64,000 nucleotides of DNA from Achromobacter kerstersii (GTDB taxonomy: Bacteria; Pseudomonadota; Gammaproteobacteria; Burkholderiales; Burkholderiaceae_B): assembly GCF_902859595.1 (NCBI RefSeq), contig NZ_CADIJQ010000011.1:124001-188000 (forward strand). The letters run 5' to 3'. Below the pieces are notes generated by a model. It saw nothing but the letters and a program-made list of their open reading frames with translations. It was not told where the DNA came from and did not search any database. The stretch's first letter is position 1, and the number at the start of each line of letters is the position of its first letter. A program made the translations under genes and the position numbers. Positions 39,309-48,044 of the stretch are shown here, piece after piece.

Positions 39309-41017
39309 GCGGATTCCCCTTCAGTGCGTGCCGGACGCTGGCGCGACTGCGCGCGCTCCACCAGCAAGTGCGATACATACGTGCCGATAGCCACCGCGGC
39401 CACCGCCAGCACACCCAGCGCGGCGCCGGGCCCCCGGCCCGCCGCGCTTTGCATATACAGATAGATGCCGTAGCTCATGGGCGCCTGGCTGTCTTTCGTG
39501 ACCAGCATGATGGTGGCCGACAGCTCTACCGCCGCCGTCACGAAGCTGGTCACAAAACCGGCCAGCATGCCGCCCGCCATCAAGGGCACGACGATGCGGC
39601 GAATCGTGCTCATGCGCGTGGCGCCAAGCGATTGCGCGGCTTCCTCAAGCGAGACGTTGATCTGCTGCAACGACGCCACGCACGACCGCAGCGCGTAAGG
39701 CAGGCGCCTGACGGAATACGCAATCATGATGATGATCCACGACGACGTCAGTAGCGTGCCCGTGCCAGGAAGCTCGATCCCCCGGAACGTGCGCAGAAAG
39801 CCGATCGCCAGCACGATGCCCGGAATCGCCAGCGCGGCAGACGCCATGAGGTCCAGCCATTGGCGCGCCGGCAGGCGGGTGCGCAGCATCAGGTAGGCAA
39901 TTGCAGTGCCGAGGATGACGTCCACGCCTGCGGCCAGGCCGCAATAGAGCAGCGTGTTCGCAATCATGCCCTGCGACTCGGAGAACACCGCCGAGTAATG
40001 CGCCAGCGTGTAGCCGTCAGGCAGCGGCGCAAAGCTCCAGACGCTAGCCAGGGACAGCAGCAGCACGCCCATGTGCGGCGACAGCACCAGCAGCAGCACC
40101 ATGATGATCCAGCCATAGGCCAGCACGCTTTCCATCGGCCCCAGCTTGCGCTTCTGGATGGAATTGCCACCCTTTTGCAGCGTGGAGTAGTCGCGGCCCT
40201 TGAGCACGCGCGCCGACAGCCACAACGCCAGAATCGAGAACGCAATCATGATCACGCTGATCACATAGCCCAGCGGATCTTCCAGCCCCACCTGCGTGAT
40301 GCGCAAGTACGCTTGCGGCGCCAGCATGTTGGTGGTGCCCAGCACAAGCGGGGTGCCCAGGTCGTCAAACACTTTGACGAACACCAGCGATGCGCCCGCC
40401 ACATAGCCCGGCAGCGCCAGCGGAAAGATCACGCGGCGAAACAGCCGGAACCCGCGCGAACCCAGGTTGAATGCGGCTTCTTCCATGGCGCCGTCGATAT
40501 TGCGCAGCGCCACGACCAGGTTCATCAGGATGAACGGGAAGTAGTGCAGCGCTTCCACAAAGATGACGCCGTTCAGGCCTTCCATGAAGGGAATCGTGAA
40601 GCCGAACCAGTCGTTCAGCAGCAGGTTGACGCTGCCCGACCGTCCGAAGATCAGTTGCATCGCCACCGCGCCCACAAACGGCGGCATGATCAGCGGCAGC
40701 ACGCCCAGCGTCTGGATGATCAGTGCGCCGCGAAAGTCGAAGCGTACGGTGAAATACGCCAGCGGCACGGCGATCAACGACGCCAGCAGCGCCGACCACC
40801 CCGCCACATACAGGCTGTTGAAAAACGCTTCCTGCATCAGCGGCTGGTTGAAGAACGCGCCGAAGTGGCCCATCGTGAAACTGCCGTCGGCGTTCACGAA
40901 GGCGCTGTAGAAGACCGTGCCTACGGGCACGGCCAGGAAAAGCAGCAGAAAGCCGAACACCAGCAGCGCCACCATGACGGGGCCGGCGGGCAGGCGTGAG
41001 TGGCCCGAAGAATTCAT
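39305..41017 (-). CDS. ABC transporter permease, duplicated (FbpB-like)
   Basis: 570-residue permease made of two fused halves, each with about six hydrophobic helices and an EAA loop (EEAAFNLGSRGFRLFRRVIFPLA in the first, EEAAQSLGATRMSTIRRIVVPLM in the second half). Such double permeases form the whole channel. It lies between the binding-protein gene (88-base gap) and the ATPase gene (4-base overlap). Confidence 0.93.
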   Translation of the reverse strand: MNSSGHSRLPAGPVMVALLVFGFLLLFLAVPVGTVFYSAFVNADGSFTMGHFGAFFNQPLMQEAFFNSLYVAGWSALLASLIAVPLAYFTVRFDFRGALIIQTLGVLPLIMPPFVGAVAMQLIFGRSGSVNLLLNDWFGFTIPFMEGLNGVIFVEALHYFPFILMNLVVALRNIDGAMEEAAFNLGSRGFRLFRRVIFPLALPGYVAGASLVFVKVFDDLGTPLVLGTTNMLAPQAYLRITQVGLEDPLGYVISVIMIAFSILALWLSARVLKGRDYSTLQKGGNSIQKRKLGPMESVLAYGWIIMVLLLVLSPHMGVLLLSLASVWSFAPLPDGYTLAHYSAVFSESQGMIANTLLYCGLAAGVDVILGTAIAYLMLRTRLPARQWLDLMASAALAIPGIVLAIGFLRTFRGIELPGTGTLLTSSWIIIMIAYSVRRLPYALRSCVASLQQINVSLEEAAQSLGATRMSTIRRIVVPLMAGGMLAGFVTSFVTAAVELSATIMLVTKDSQAPMSYGIYLYMQSAAGRGPGAALGVLAVAAVAIGTYVSHLLVERAQSRQRPARTEGESA

Positions 41018-41105
41018 CGAGATTCCCGAAATCGTTGCCAGGGGAGGGTGGCGGCGGGCGGGCTGAAGTGTCCGTCCGCCGTCGCGCCGGTCGCGGAGTA
41101 GCGGC

Positions 41106-42431
41106 TTAGAGTGCCGCGGCCTGCTTGGCCAGCTTCACGGCTTCTTCGTAGTTCGCCTTGGACTTGCCGTTCCATTCGCCTTCCAGCTGCGTGATCTGCT
41201 GGTTGACGGCGGCGTCCTTCTTGTTGCCGGCGAAGATCGCCAGGAACGCCGGGTCGGCGGCCTGCTTGCCATCGACCAGCGGCGCCCACGCGAGCTTGCG
41301 CGCCTGGGCCAGCAGCTCGGCGGCTTTGCCGCTCTTGGCCTTGTCGCCCAGCTTGGCTTCGGCGTCGTAGATGGCCTTGGTGGCGGCCTGCAATTCCTTC
41401 AAGCGGAAGGTGACGGTTTGGTCATACAGCGATTGCACGACGTAGTAGCGCGTCTGCGACAGGTCGGCATTGAACTGGACCTTGCTGCGGCGGGCGATCT
41501 CGGCCGGGTCCGGGTAGCCCGGCGGAATCTTGCCGGCAAGCGCCGTGTACGGCAGCACCGGCAGACGCGAGATCTTCGGTTCCAGCAGCAATTCCTGGCC
41601 CGCCTGGCTCAACGTGAAGGCGATGAACTTCTTGCCTTCTTCCGTGTTCTTGGCGCCCTCAATCAACGCGATGTTGGCCGGCACGATGGCGGTTTCGGAC
41701 GGGTAGACGAATTCCACCGGGAACTTGGAGTACTTGCTGGACAGGCCGAAGAAGTCGATGACCGGGCCCGCGCCGAATTGGCCGTTGTTGACACCATCCG
41801 GTACGCCGAACGAACGCTCGGTTACGGCGCTGCTGTTGCCCGACATGCGGAGCAACGTGTTCCAGCCGTCATCCCAGCCTTCGCCTTGCAGAATGGTTTC
41901 CACCGTCAGGTGCATCGTGCCCGAGCGCGACGGAGACGTAATGCCCACGTGGCCAAACCATTTCGGCGACAACAGGTCTTTCCATTCCACGGGCGCGGGA
42001 ATCTTGTGCGCTGCGATATAGCGCGTGTTGTAGACAATGCCGTAGCCGGCCAGCGCCTGGCCCAGGTACATGCCCGAGGGGTCATTGATGGGGTAGTTGC
42101 CGATCTTGTCCGGCACATCTTTATTCGCCACGTCGGACGACTTGGCCAGCAGCTTGTCGCGGCCCAGCACTTCGAAGGCGTCAGGGGCGCTGGCCCAGAA
42201 CACTTCGGGACGTTGGCCGGCGGGCGTTTCGCGCACGTAGGCGATGCCCGACACGGTGTTCTTGTTCAGAATTTCCAGCGTGATGCCGGGATTGGCCTTC
42301 TCGAAGGCGCTCTTGTAGGCCTGGGTCAGGTCCTTGGGGAACGACGTGATGACCGTGACGGTGCCGGCCAGGGCAGGGGCCGAGCAGACGGCCAGCAGCG
42401 CTCCTGCAAGTGCTGTGCGCATTGCATGCAT
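41106..42431 (-). CDS. ABC transporter extracellular substrate-binding protein, family 1
   Basis: 441-residue periplasmic binding protein of the Fe3+/2-aminoethylphosphonate/sugar-phosphate class. Signal peptide about 1-22 (TALAGALLAVCSAPALAG). The mature part starts TVTVITSFPKDLTQAYKSAF. The paired tyrosines that bind iron in FbpA were not evident, which weakens an iron role. It is longer than FbpA (about 340) by a Lys/Ala-rich C-terminal segment. GGAG lies 7 bases before ATG 42431. Confidence 0.9.
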   Translation of the reverse strand: MHAMRTALAGALLAVCSAPALAGTVTVITSFPKDLTQAYKSAFEKANPGITLEILNKNTVSGIAYVRETPAGQRPEVFWASAPDAFEVLGRDKLLAKSSDVANKDVPDKIGNYPINDPSGMYLGQALAGYGIVYNTRYIAAHKIPAPVEWKDLLSPKWFGHVGITSPSRSGTMHLTVETILQGEGWDDGWNTLLRMSGNSSAVTERSFGVPDGVNNGQFGAGPVIDFFGLSSKYSKFPVEFVYPSETAIVPANIALIEGAKNTEEGKKFIAFTLSQAGQELLLEPKISRLPVLPYTALAGKIPPGYPDPAEIARRSKVQFNADLSQTRYYVVQSLYDQTVTFRLKELQAATKAIYDAEAKLGDKAKSGKAAELLAQARKLAWAPLVDGKQAADPAFLAIFAGNKKDAAVNQQITQLEGEWNGKSKANYEEAVKLAKQAAAL

Positions 42432-42633
42432 GGTTTGTCTCCGTAGTTTTAATTTGTCCGGAGACAGTAATGTCTGGTCTGCTACGCGTCCAATCAGAAA
42501 TTTTGATGCGCATCATCATCGGGGGCGCCCGATGCTCAGGCGCCGGTGCCGATGCCCGGATGCGCGCGCACGCGCCGATGCTGGCGCCCGCTATCGGGGC
42601 GCCCGCGTCATCGCGCTGGCCTCAGGCCGTCGC

Positions 42634-43044
42634 CTAGGCGCTGTTGCGTTGTGCGTCGCGCGCCTGCTGCGCCAACACCTGGGAAATCTGGTTCTGGATC
42701 TGCACGGCTTGGGTATTAAGCGCCAGCATCTGCTGCGCCTTCATTTCGTCCGACATGCCGCTGGCCTTGACCCTGGCGATCTGGTCCATGATCTGCTTGA
42801 GCTGTTTTTGCAAGGCCTTGATCTGACGGGTGTATGCGTCGTCGTTGTCGGTTTCCTCGGTGGCCTTCGCGGTATTCACCTTCGAGGCGCCCGGCGTGTT
42901 GACGCGGATCGAGCCTTCGGCGCTGACCGAGACCGCTTCGCCGCCGGCGGCCGACTTGGCTTCTTTGTTGGCCTGAATTCGTTCGGCCCACAGGTCGGCC
43001 ATCGAGTTGATTCGGGAAACGCCGCTGATGGGATTGGTCGCCAT
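42634..43044 (-). CDS. FlxA-like coiled-coil protein
   Basis: 136-residue protein. Residues 1-60 are polar and probably disordered; residues 65-132 form a Gln/Lys/Met-rich coiled coil (QIKALQKQLKQIMDQIARV and so on) like E. coli FlxA, a flagellar-regulon protein of unknown function. No signal peptide or membrane segment. It stands alone between the ABC operon and a permease gene; a chemoreceptor gene lies about 1.5 kb away. The family call rests on the coiled-coil pattern only. Confidence 0.65.
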   Translation of the reverse strand: MATNPISGVSRINSMADLWAERIQANKEAKSAAGGEAVSVSAEGSIRVNTPGASKVNTAKATEETDNDDAYTRQIKALQKQLKQIMDQIARVKASGMSDEMKAQQMLALNTQAVQIQNQISQVLAQQARDAQRNSA

Positions 43045-43180
43045 GATGGCTCCGTTCGGTTATTGATCTTGGGGCTTTCCCTAGCTACGGCATTTTCGTT
43101 GCGAACTTAAGCATTGCCCCGTTTTCGTGGCCCCCTTTACACTGGCGCCCGCTCACCCCAACACCTTCTTTGGGATTCCC

Positions 43181-44503
43181 ATGTCCAATTCCTATTTCCC
43201 GCGTTGGCGCCTGGCGGACGACGCCGAACCTGGCGTCATCATCGCGCCCGATGAACGGCTGTCCTGGCCCAAGAACGTCGCCATGGGCGCGCAGCACGTG
43301 GTTGCGATGTTCGGCTCGACCGTGCTGGCGCCCCTGCTGATGGGCTTTGACCCCAACGTCGCCATCCTGATGTCGGGGATCGGCACGCTGATCTTTTTCC
43401 TGTTCGTGGGCGGCCGCGTGCCCAGCTATCTGGGCTCCAGCTTTGCCTTCATCGGCGGCGTCATTGCGGTGACCGGGTACGCCGGGGGCGGGGCCAACGC
43501 GAACATCGGGGTGGCGCTGGGCGCCATCATCGCCTGCGGGCTGGTCTATACGCTGATCGGCGTCATCGTCTGGATCGTGAATGCGCGCGCGGGCGGCGGG
43601 GCCAACTGGATCGATACGCTGATGCCGCCCGTGGTGACGGGCGCGGTCGTCGCCGTGATCGGGCTGAACCTGGCGCCGATTGCGGCCAAGGGCGCCATGG
43701 GGGCATCGGGCTTCGATACCTTCATGGCGCTAGTCACCATCGTCTGCGTGGGCGGCATCGCCGTCTATACGAAGGGCATGGTCCAGCGGCTGTTGATCCT
43801 GGTCGGCCTGATCCTGGCCTGCGTGATCTACGCCGTGCTGGCTAACGGCATGGGGCTGGGCAAGCCGATCGACTTCTCCGGCGTGGCGGCCGCCGCCTGG
43901 ATCGGGCTGCCGCATTTCGCGGCGCCTGTCTTCAAGGCGGAAGCCATGGGCCTGATCGTGCCGGTTGCGATCATCCTGGTCGCGGAAAACCTGGGCCACG
44001 TGAAGGCGGTCAGCGCCATGACCGGGCAGGACCTGGACCGCTATCTCGGCCGCGCCTTCGTCGGCGACGGCGTGGCAACGATGGTGTCGGGTGCGGTGGG
44101 CGGCACGGGCGTCACGACCTACGCCGAGAACATCGGCGTGATGGCGGTTACCCGCATTTATTCCACGCTGGTCTTCGTGGTGGCCGCGCTGATCGCCATC
44201 GTGCTGGGCTTCTCGCCCAAGTTCGGCGCGCTGATCCAGACGATTCCGGGCCCGGTCCTGGGCGGTATGTCAGTCGTGGTGTTCGGCCTGATCGCGATCG
44301 CCGGCGCCCGCATCTGGGTGGTCAACCAGGTGGACTTCAGCGACAACCGCAACCTGATCGTGGCCGCCGTGACCCTGGTGCTGGGCGCGGGCGACTTCAC
44401 GATCAAGCTGGGCGATTTCATGCTGGGCGGCATCGGTACCGCCACCTTCGGCGCCATCATCCTGTACGCCTTGCTGCGCCGCCGGGCGCCGGCAGTCGTC
44501 TGA
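43181..44503 (+). CDS. Uracil/xanthine permease (NCS2 family)
   Basis: 440-residue nucleobase:cation symporter with about 12-14 hydrophobic segments. Family motifs: QHVVAMFGSTVLAPLL near residue 30, VAENLGHVKAVSAMTG, and GGTGVTTYAENIGVMAVTR in transmembrane segment 10. It is closest in style to UraA/RutG uracil permeases. ATG 43181 is chosen over an in-frame ATG 54 bases upstream because MSNSYFPRWRL is the usual type of start; the ribosome site is weak. Confidence 0.92.
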   Translation: MSNSYFPRWRLADDAEPGVIIAPDERLSWPKNVAMGAQHVVAMFGSTVLAPLLMGFDPNVAILMSGIGTLIFFLFVGGRVPSYLGSSFAFIGGVIAVTGYAGGGANANIGVALGAIIACGLVYTLIGVIVWIVNARAGGGANWIDTLMPPVVTGAVVAVIGLNLAPIAAKGAMGASGFDTFMALVTIVCVGGIAVYTKGMVQRLLILVGLILACVIYAVLANGMGLGKPIDFSGVAAAAWIGLPHFAAPVFKAEAMGLIVPVAIILVAENLGHVKAVSAMTGQDLDRYLGRAFVGDGVATMVSGAVGGTGVTTYAENIGVMAVTRIYSTLVFVVAALIAIVLGFSPKFGALIQTIPGPVLGGMSVVVFGLIAIAGARIWVVNQVDFSDNRNLIVAAVTLVLGAGDFTIKLGDFMLGGIGTATFGAIILYALLRRRAPAVV

Positions 44504-44510
44504 TCTGACA

Positions 44511-44543
44511 AGCCTGCGCAGGGCCTTGCGGCCCGCGCAGGCT
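44511..44543. terminator. Strong hairpin between convergent permease and chemoreceptor genes
   Basis: AGCCTGCGC (44511-44519) pairs with GCGCAGGCT (44535-44543), and GGGCC/GGCCC continues the stem after one bulged A; loop TTGC. No T-run, but it sits exactly between two converging genes. Confidence 0.5.
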
Positions 44544-44552
44544 GGCGCCCGA

Positions 44553-46181
44553 TCAAGACCGCGACAAGCGCGCCGAGGGTTTGGTGTGGGCTAGCGGGGA
44601 TGCCACTACCGGCGTGGCGTCAATCACTTGCCCCGACTGTGTCTTGAATACGGCGGTCGCCTCGGACAAGCGGCGCGCCTGCTCCTCCATCGCGGAGGCG
44701 GCGGCTGACGCCTCTTCCACCAACGCCGCGTTCTGCTGCGTTACCTCATCCATTTGCGAGACCGCCAGGCTGACCTGATCGATGCCGCTGGCCTGTTGGG
44801 CCGAGGCGGCCGAGATCTCGCCCATGATGTCCGTCACCCGCTGCACGGACGCCACGATTTCCTGCATGGTCTGGCCCGCGGCCGCTACCTGGGCCGAGCC
44901 GGCCTGCACCGTATCTACCGAGGCTTCAATCAGGGTCTTGATCTCTTTGGCGGCCTGCGCGGCGCGCTGCGCCAGGTTGCGCACTTCACCCGCTACCACG
45001 GCGAAGCCCTTGCCCTGTTCCCCCGCGCGCGCGGCTTCCACGGCGGCGTTCAACGCCAGGATGTTGGTCTGGAAGGCGATGCCATCAATCACCGAGACGA
45101 TGTCGGCGATTTTGCGTGAGCTGTCCGAAATGCCCTGCATGGTCGACACCACCTGGCCCACGTTGTGCCCGCCGCGCTGCGCGACGTCCATGCTGATGGC
45201 GGCCATCTGATTCGCTTGCGCGGCGTTTTCGGCGTTCTGCTTGACGGTGGCGGCCAGCTCTTCCATCGTGGCGGCGGTTTCTTCCAGGGCGGCGGCCTGC
45301 TGCTCGGTGCGGGTGGACAGGTTGGCGTTGCCTGCGGCGATTTCCGCCGCGCCCACGTTGATCTCTTCTACCCCCTGGCGCACGGTGGTCACCGTGCGGG
45401 TTAGGCCTTCCTGCATCCGCTTGAGTGACGCAAACAGCGCGCCGATCTCATTGTTGGAGCGGCTGTCGACCCGTTGGGTCAGGTCGCCTGCGGCGATACG
45501 GTCAAAGTGCCGGCCCGCCTCTTGCAAGGGCAGCAGCACGCCGCGCCGGATGAAGGTCCAGCACAGGGCGGTCAACAACAGGGCGGCGGTCAGCAGGGCG
45601 ATGGATGAAATTCGTGCATTCGAATAAGTGGCTTGTGAACTGGCCAGCACGCCGTCGCTGCGCTCCTGCACGCGGGCCAGGAACGTCTTCATGTCACGCA
45701 CGAAGTTCACATCGGCCTGGCGCGTCCGGCCCACATCCTGCTGGTACTTGGCCGCGGAACGTTCCTTGATGGCGGCGCTTAGCGTGTCCAGCAGCGCGGC
45801 GTATTCCGTGAAGCGGCCTTGCAGCGTCAGCGCCAGCGCCTGGCCGCGTTCGCTCTTGGGCACCTCCATGTAGCGGGTGAATCGTTCACGCGCCTGCGCC
45901 AGCTCGGCGGCGGCTTCCTGCTCGGCCGTGCGGGTCTGCTCGGCGTTGCTGGCCAGCATGCCCGCCAGCGCGTCGTCCAGCGCCAGCCGAGTGCGCAGCA
46001 AGGCGCCATTGGCCTCATACAGCGGGTCAACCTGGTGGACGGCCACCGTGTTCAGATCTTCGATTTCGCGGACGCTGTGCCCCGCATTCAGCCAGCTCAA
46101 TCCGCAAGCCAGTCCCAGCGCAACGACGAAGCAGGCCAGCACCAGCAGCATGCCTGTACGGACTTTCATTTTTTCCAGCAT
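44553..46181 (-). CDS. Methyl-accepting chemotaxis protein
   Basis: 542-residue chemoreceptor. TM1 about 10-30, periplasmic four-helix-bundle ligand domain about 31-190, TM2 about 193-212, HAMP about 213-265, then the cytoplasmic signalling rod with hairpin tip GIAFQTNILALNAAVEAARAGEQGKGFAVVAGEVR around 375-410. The C-terminus (KPSARLSRS) lacks an NWETF-type CheR-binding pentapeptide. GAGGAG precedes ATG 46181. Ligand unknown. It is an orphan receptor with no che genes nearby. Confidence 0.95.
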   Translation of the reverse strand: MLEKMKVRTGMLLVLACFVVALGLACGLSWLNAGHSVREIEDLNTVAVHQVDPLYEANGALLRTRLALDDALAGMLASNAEQTRTAEQEAAAELAQARERFTRYMEVPKSERGQALALTLQGRFTEYAALLDTLSAAIKERSAAKYQQDVGRTRQADVNFVRDMKTFLARVQERSDGVLASSQATYSNARISSIALLTAALLLTALCWTFIRRGVLLPLQEAGRHFDRIAAGDLTQRVDSRSNNEIGALFASLKRMQEGLTRTVTTVRQGVEEINVGAAEIAAGNANLSTRTEQQAAALEETAATMEELAATVKQNAENAAQANQMAAISMDVAQRGGHNVGQVVSTMQGISDSSRKIADIVSVIDGIAFQTNILALNAAVEAARAGEQGKGFAVVAGEVRNLAQRAAQAAKEIKTLIEASVDTVQAGSAQVAAAGQTMQEIVASVQRVTDIMGEISAASAQQASGIDQVSLAVSQMDEVTQQNAALVEEASAAASAMEEQARRLSEATAVFKTQSGQVIDATPVVASPLAHTKPSARLSRS

Positions 46182-46621
46182 GAGAGCTCCTCAGTCTAGA
46201 ACGCGGCTCTGCACGCGGTGACAGGGCAGCCCGTCACGCGGCGCGCAGCGACGAACGTCGGACCGGATGGCAGCGATGCGTTCGTCTGAACATGCACATC
46301 ACGCACAATCGATATCGCGGCGGCTTCTGCCGCGATGCCCGCACTTGAAATAAGGAGATACGCCGGGGACTACAGGCTGGTATCTAATTGTTATTAATCC
46401 TGCTTGTTTTCGGTTATACCGTTTTTGTTGATTTTCCTGCGCCCAAAATTTTTAAATTTCGCCATCAAGGGCTAAAAACTATCCTTAAGTATCTTTTGCG
46501 CAACGTGCACAGGGGCGGTTGGGTCGCCATCGTCTGCAAATTTAAGGATTGTTGAGGAAATGCCCGGTTTTAGCGGGTTACAGCGGTGAATTGCGCCGAA
46601 AACCGCGTTTTTTCCAGCGGC
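46182..46621. other. Long AT-rich intergenic region
   Basis: About 440 bases without a gene between the leftward chemoreceptor and the greA leader. The middle (about 46380-46500) is strikingly AT-rich for this genome, with AAAATTTTTAAATTT and several T-runs, and should hold the chemoreceptor promoter. No sigma-28-type site was convincing. Confidence 0.55.
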
Positions 46622-46650
46622 TTGCAATTCCGGTGGACTTTGCCCACAAT
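46622..46650 (+). promoter_or_regulatory. Candidate promoter of the greA leader
   Basis: TTGCAA (46622-46627) and CACAAT (46645-46650) with a 17-base spacer; start of transcription near 46657, just before the first leader terminator. Four of six bases match in each box. Confidence 0.45.
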
Positions 46651-46663
46651 ATGACTTTGATTG

Positions 46664-46696
46664 CCCCGGTTCCGACCCGAGCCGGGGTTTTGTTTT
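46664..46696 (+). terminator. Leader terminator 1 upstream of greA
   Basis: 9-bp stem CCCCGGTTC (46664-46672) / GAGCCGGGG (46679-46687), one wobble, then TTTTGTTTT. No rightward gene lies upstream, so it can only end a leader RNA or small RNA that starts in this gap. Confidence 0.8.
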
Positions 46697-46773
46697 GGTC
46701 GTCCGCGCCGCTCGTCTCGCTTTAAAAAAGCCCCAGACGTCATGCGCGCGCCAGGGTAACGACCTTCACCGAG

Positions 46774-46797
46774 AACGCTCCGTCGGGGCGTTTTTCT
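46774..46797 (+). terminator. Leader terminator 2, directly before greA
   Basis: AACGCTCC pairs with GGGCGTT plus one more G (8 bp, one wobble) across a GTC loop, followed by a T-run, ending about 20 bases before the greA ATG. Position is accurate to a few bases. It could act as an attenuator of greA. Confidence 0.65.
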
Positions 46798-46817
46798 ACT
46801 TTTGTTTGGGAAACGAC

Positions 46818-47294
46818 ATGTCTGCCATTCCTTTGACCGTGCGCGGGGCCGAGCGCTTGCAAGAAGAGCTCCAACGGCTGAAAACCGTGGAACGTCCTGC
46901 CGTGATTAACGCCATTGCTGAGGCGCGTGCGCAGGGTGATCTGTCGGAAAACGCCGAATATGACGCCGCTCGCGAGCGCCAAGGCTTTATCGAAGGCCGG
47001 ATTGCCGAACTTGAAGGCACGCTTTCCAATGCTCACCTGATCGACCCGACGTCGCTCGACGCCGAAGGCCGCGCCGTGTTTGGCGCCACCGTCGACATCG
47101 AAGACCTGGATTCCGGCGACCGCGTGACTTACCAGATCGTTGGCGACGTCGAAGCCGACATCAAGTCCAACTTGATCTCTGTGTCCAGCCCTGTGGCGCG
47201 CGCACTGATCGGCAAGAGCGAAGGCGATGTTGTCGAGGTCAAGGCCCCGGCAGGCGTTCGCGAGTATGAAGTTCTGGGCGTGCGTTACATCTGA
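46818..47294 (+). CDS. greA: Transcription elongation factor GreA
   Basis: 158-residue factor that stimulates transcript cleavage by backtracked RNA polymerase. The N-terminal coiled coil ends with the acidic tip LSENAEYDAARERQGFIEGRI (Asp/Glu pair at about 41-44), and the C-terminal FKBP-like domain ends EYEVLGVRYI. ATG 46818 is the family start; a longer frame to 46695 would translate the leader hairpins. Confidence 0.95.
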   Translation: MSAIPLTVRGAERLQEELQRLKTVERPAVINAIAEARAQGDLSENAEYDAARERQGFIEGRIAELEGTLSNAHLIDPTSLDAEGRAVFGATVDIEDLDSGDRVTYQIVGDVEADIKSNLISVSSPVARALIGKSEGDVVEVKAPAGVREYEVLGVRYI

Positions 47295-47389
47295 CGCATC
47301 CGCCCAAGCGGTAAATTGTCAAAACGCCATAGCCCGAACCCTGCGTTCGTCTGATTTCCGCGGTACATTCGCGGATCGCTATGGTGAAC

Positions 47390-47413
47390 CGGGCGCGTAG
47401 AGCGCCCGTTTTT
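47390..47413. terminator. Rho-independent terminator after greA
   Basis: CGGGCGC (47390-47396) / GCGCCCG (47402-47408), loop GTAGA, then TTTTT. Lies between convergent greA and yhbY. Confidence 0.88.
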
Positions 47414-47423
47414 GTGCCTGGCC

Positions 47424-48026
47424 TTACTTTTTCGTGGTCTTGCGGCTGGTGCCGCTGCGAGCACCGGCTCGCAAGCTCAGTGCACTGCCCGCGCGGCGGG
47501 GAATGCCGTGGCCGCTGACGGTAGCGCGCTTGTTGCTGGGACGCATGGGCTTGCCGTTCTTGTTCAGCTGGTCCTGGGGCACGAAGCGCGTTTTGGCGGC
47601 TTTGGGCTCTTCGGTCTCGCTGCGGCGGGGGCGCTTGGCAAGCGTCTTGCCTTCGGCGGCGATCTTCTTGGGCGTGTACGGCTCGGAGGCTCGGCGCTTG
47701 GCAGGAGCTTCGGGCTCCATGGCGGCCAGCGCGGCGGGCTTGACGTTGCCGGCCAGCGGGCGGAAAAGAATCAGGGTCTTGCCCAGGTGATGCACCGCGG
47801 CGCAGGACAAAGTGTCGCAAATCGTCGACAACATGGTCTCGCGGGCCTCGCGGTCATCGCCGCCGGCGCGTACCTTGATCAAGCCGTGCGAAGTCAGTGC
47901 CAGGTCAATTTCCTTAAGCACGGCTTCGGTCAGGCCATTGTCGCCAATCAGGACGACGGGGCGCAGAGGGTGAGCGGCGGAGCGAAGGTCGCTGCGCTCA
48001 CGAGAGGTAAGTTCTAATATAGGCAT
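47424..48026 (-). CDS. yhbY: YhbY-family ribosome-associated RNA-binding protein with long basic tail
   Basis: 200-residue protein. Residues 1-95 are a CRM domain (LTSRERSDLRSAAHPLRPVVLIGDNGLTEAVLKEIDLAL) like E. coli YhbY, which binds the pre-50S ribosome. Residues 100-200 are a Lys/Arg/Ala/Pro-rich tail ending SGTSRKTTKK, which E. coli YhbY (about 97 residues) lacks; it may add RNA affinity. ATG 48026 begins MPILELTSRERS; longer frames run into rlmE. It is divergent from rlmE with only 18 bases between the starts. Confidence 0.92.
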   Translation of the reverse strand: MPILELTSRERSDLRSAAHPLRPVVLIGDNGLTEAVLKEIDLALTSHGLIKVRAGGDDREARETMLSTICDTLSCAAVHHLGKTLILFRPLAGNVKPAALAAMEPEAPAKRRASEPYTPKKIAAEGKTLAKRPRRSETEEPKAAKTRFVPQDQLNKNGKPMRPSNKRATVSGHGIPRRAGSALSLRAGARSGTSRKTTKK

Positions 48027-48044
48027 GCGTGGAATTGTACGGTA

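Noticed and set aside
46182..46480. Sigma-28 promoter for the chemoreceptor
   Set aside because: TTATACCG near 46414 matches only half of the reversed GCCGATAA box and has no matching -35 element.
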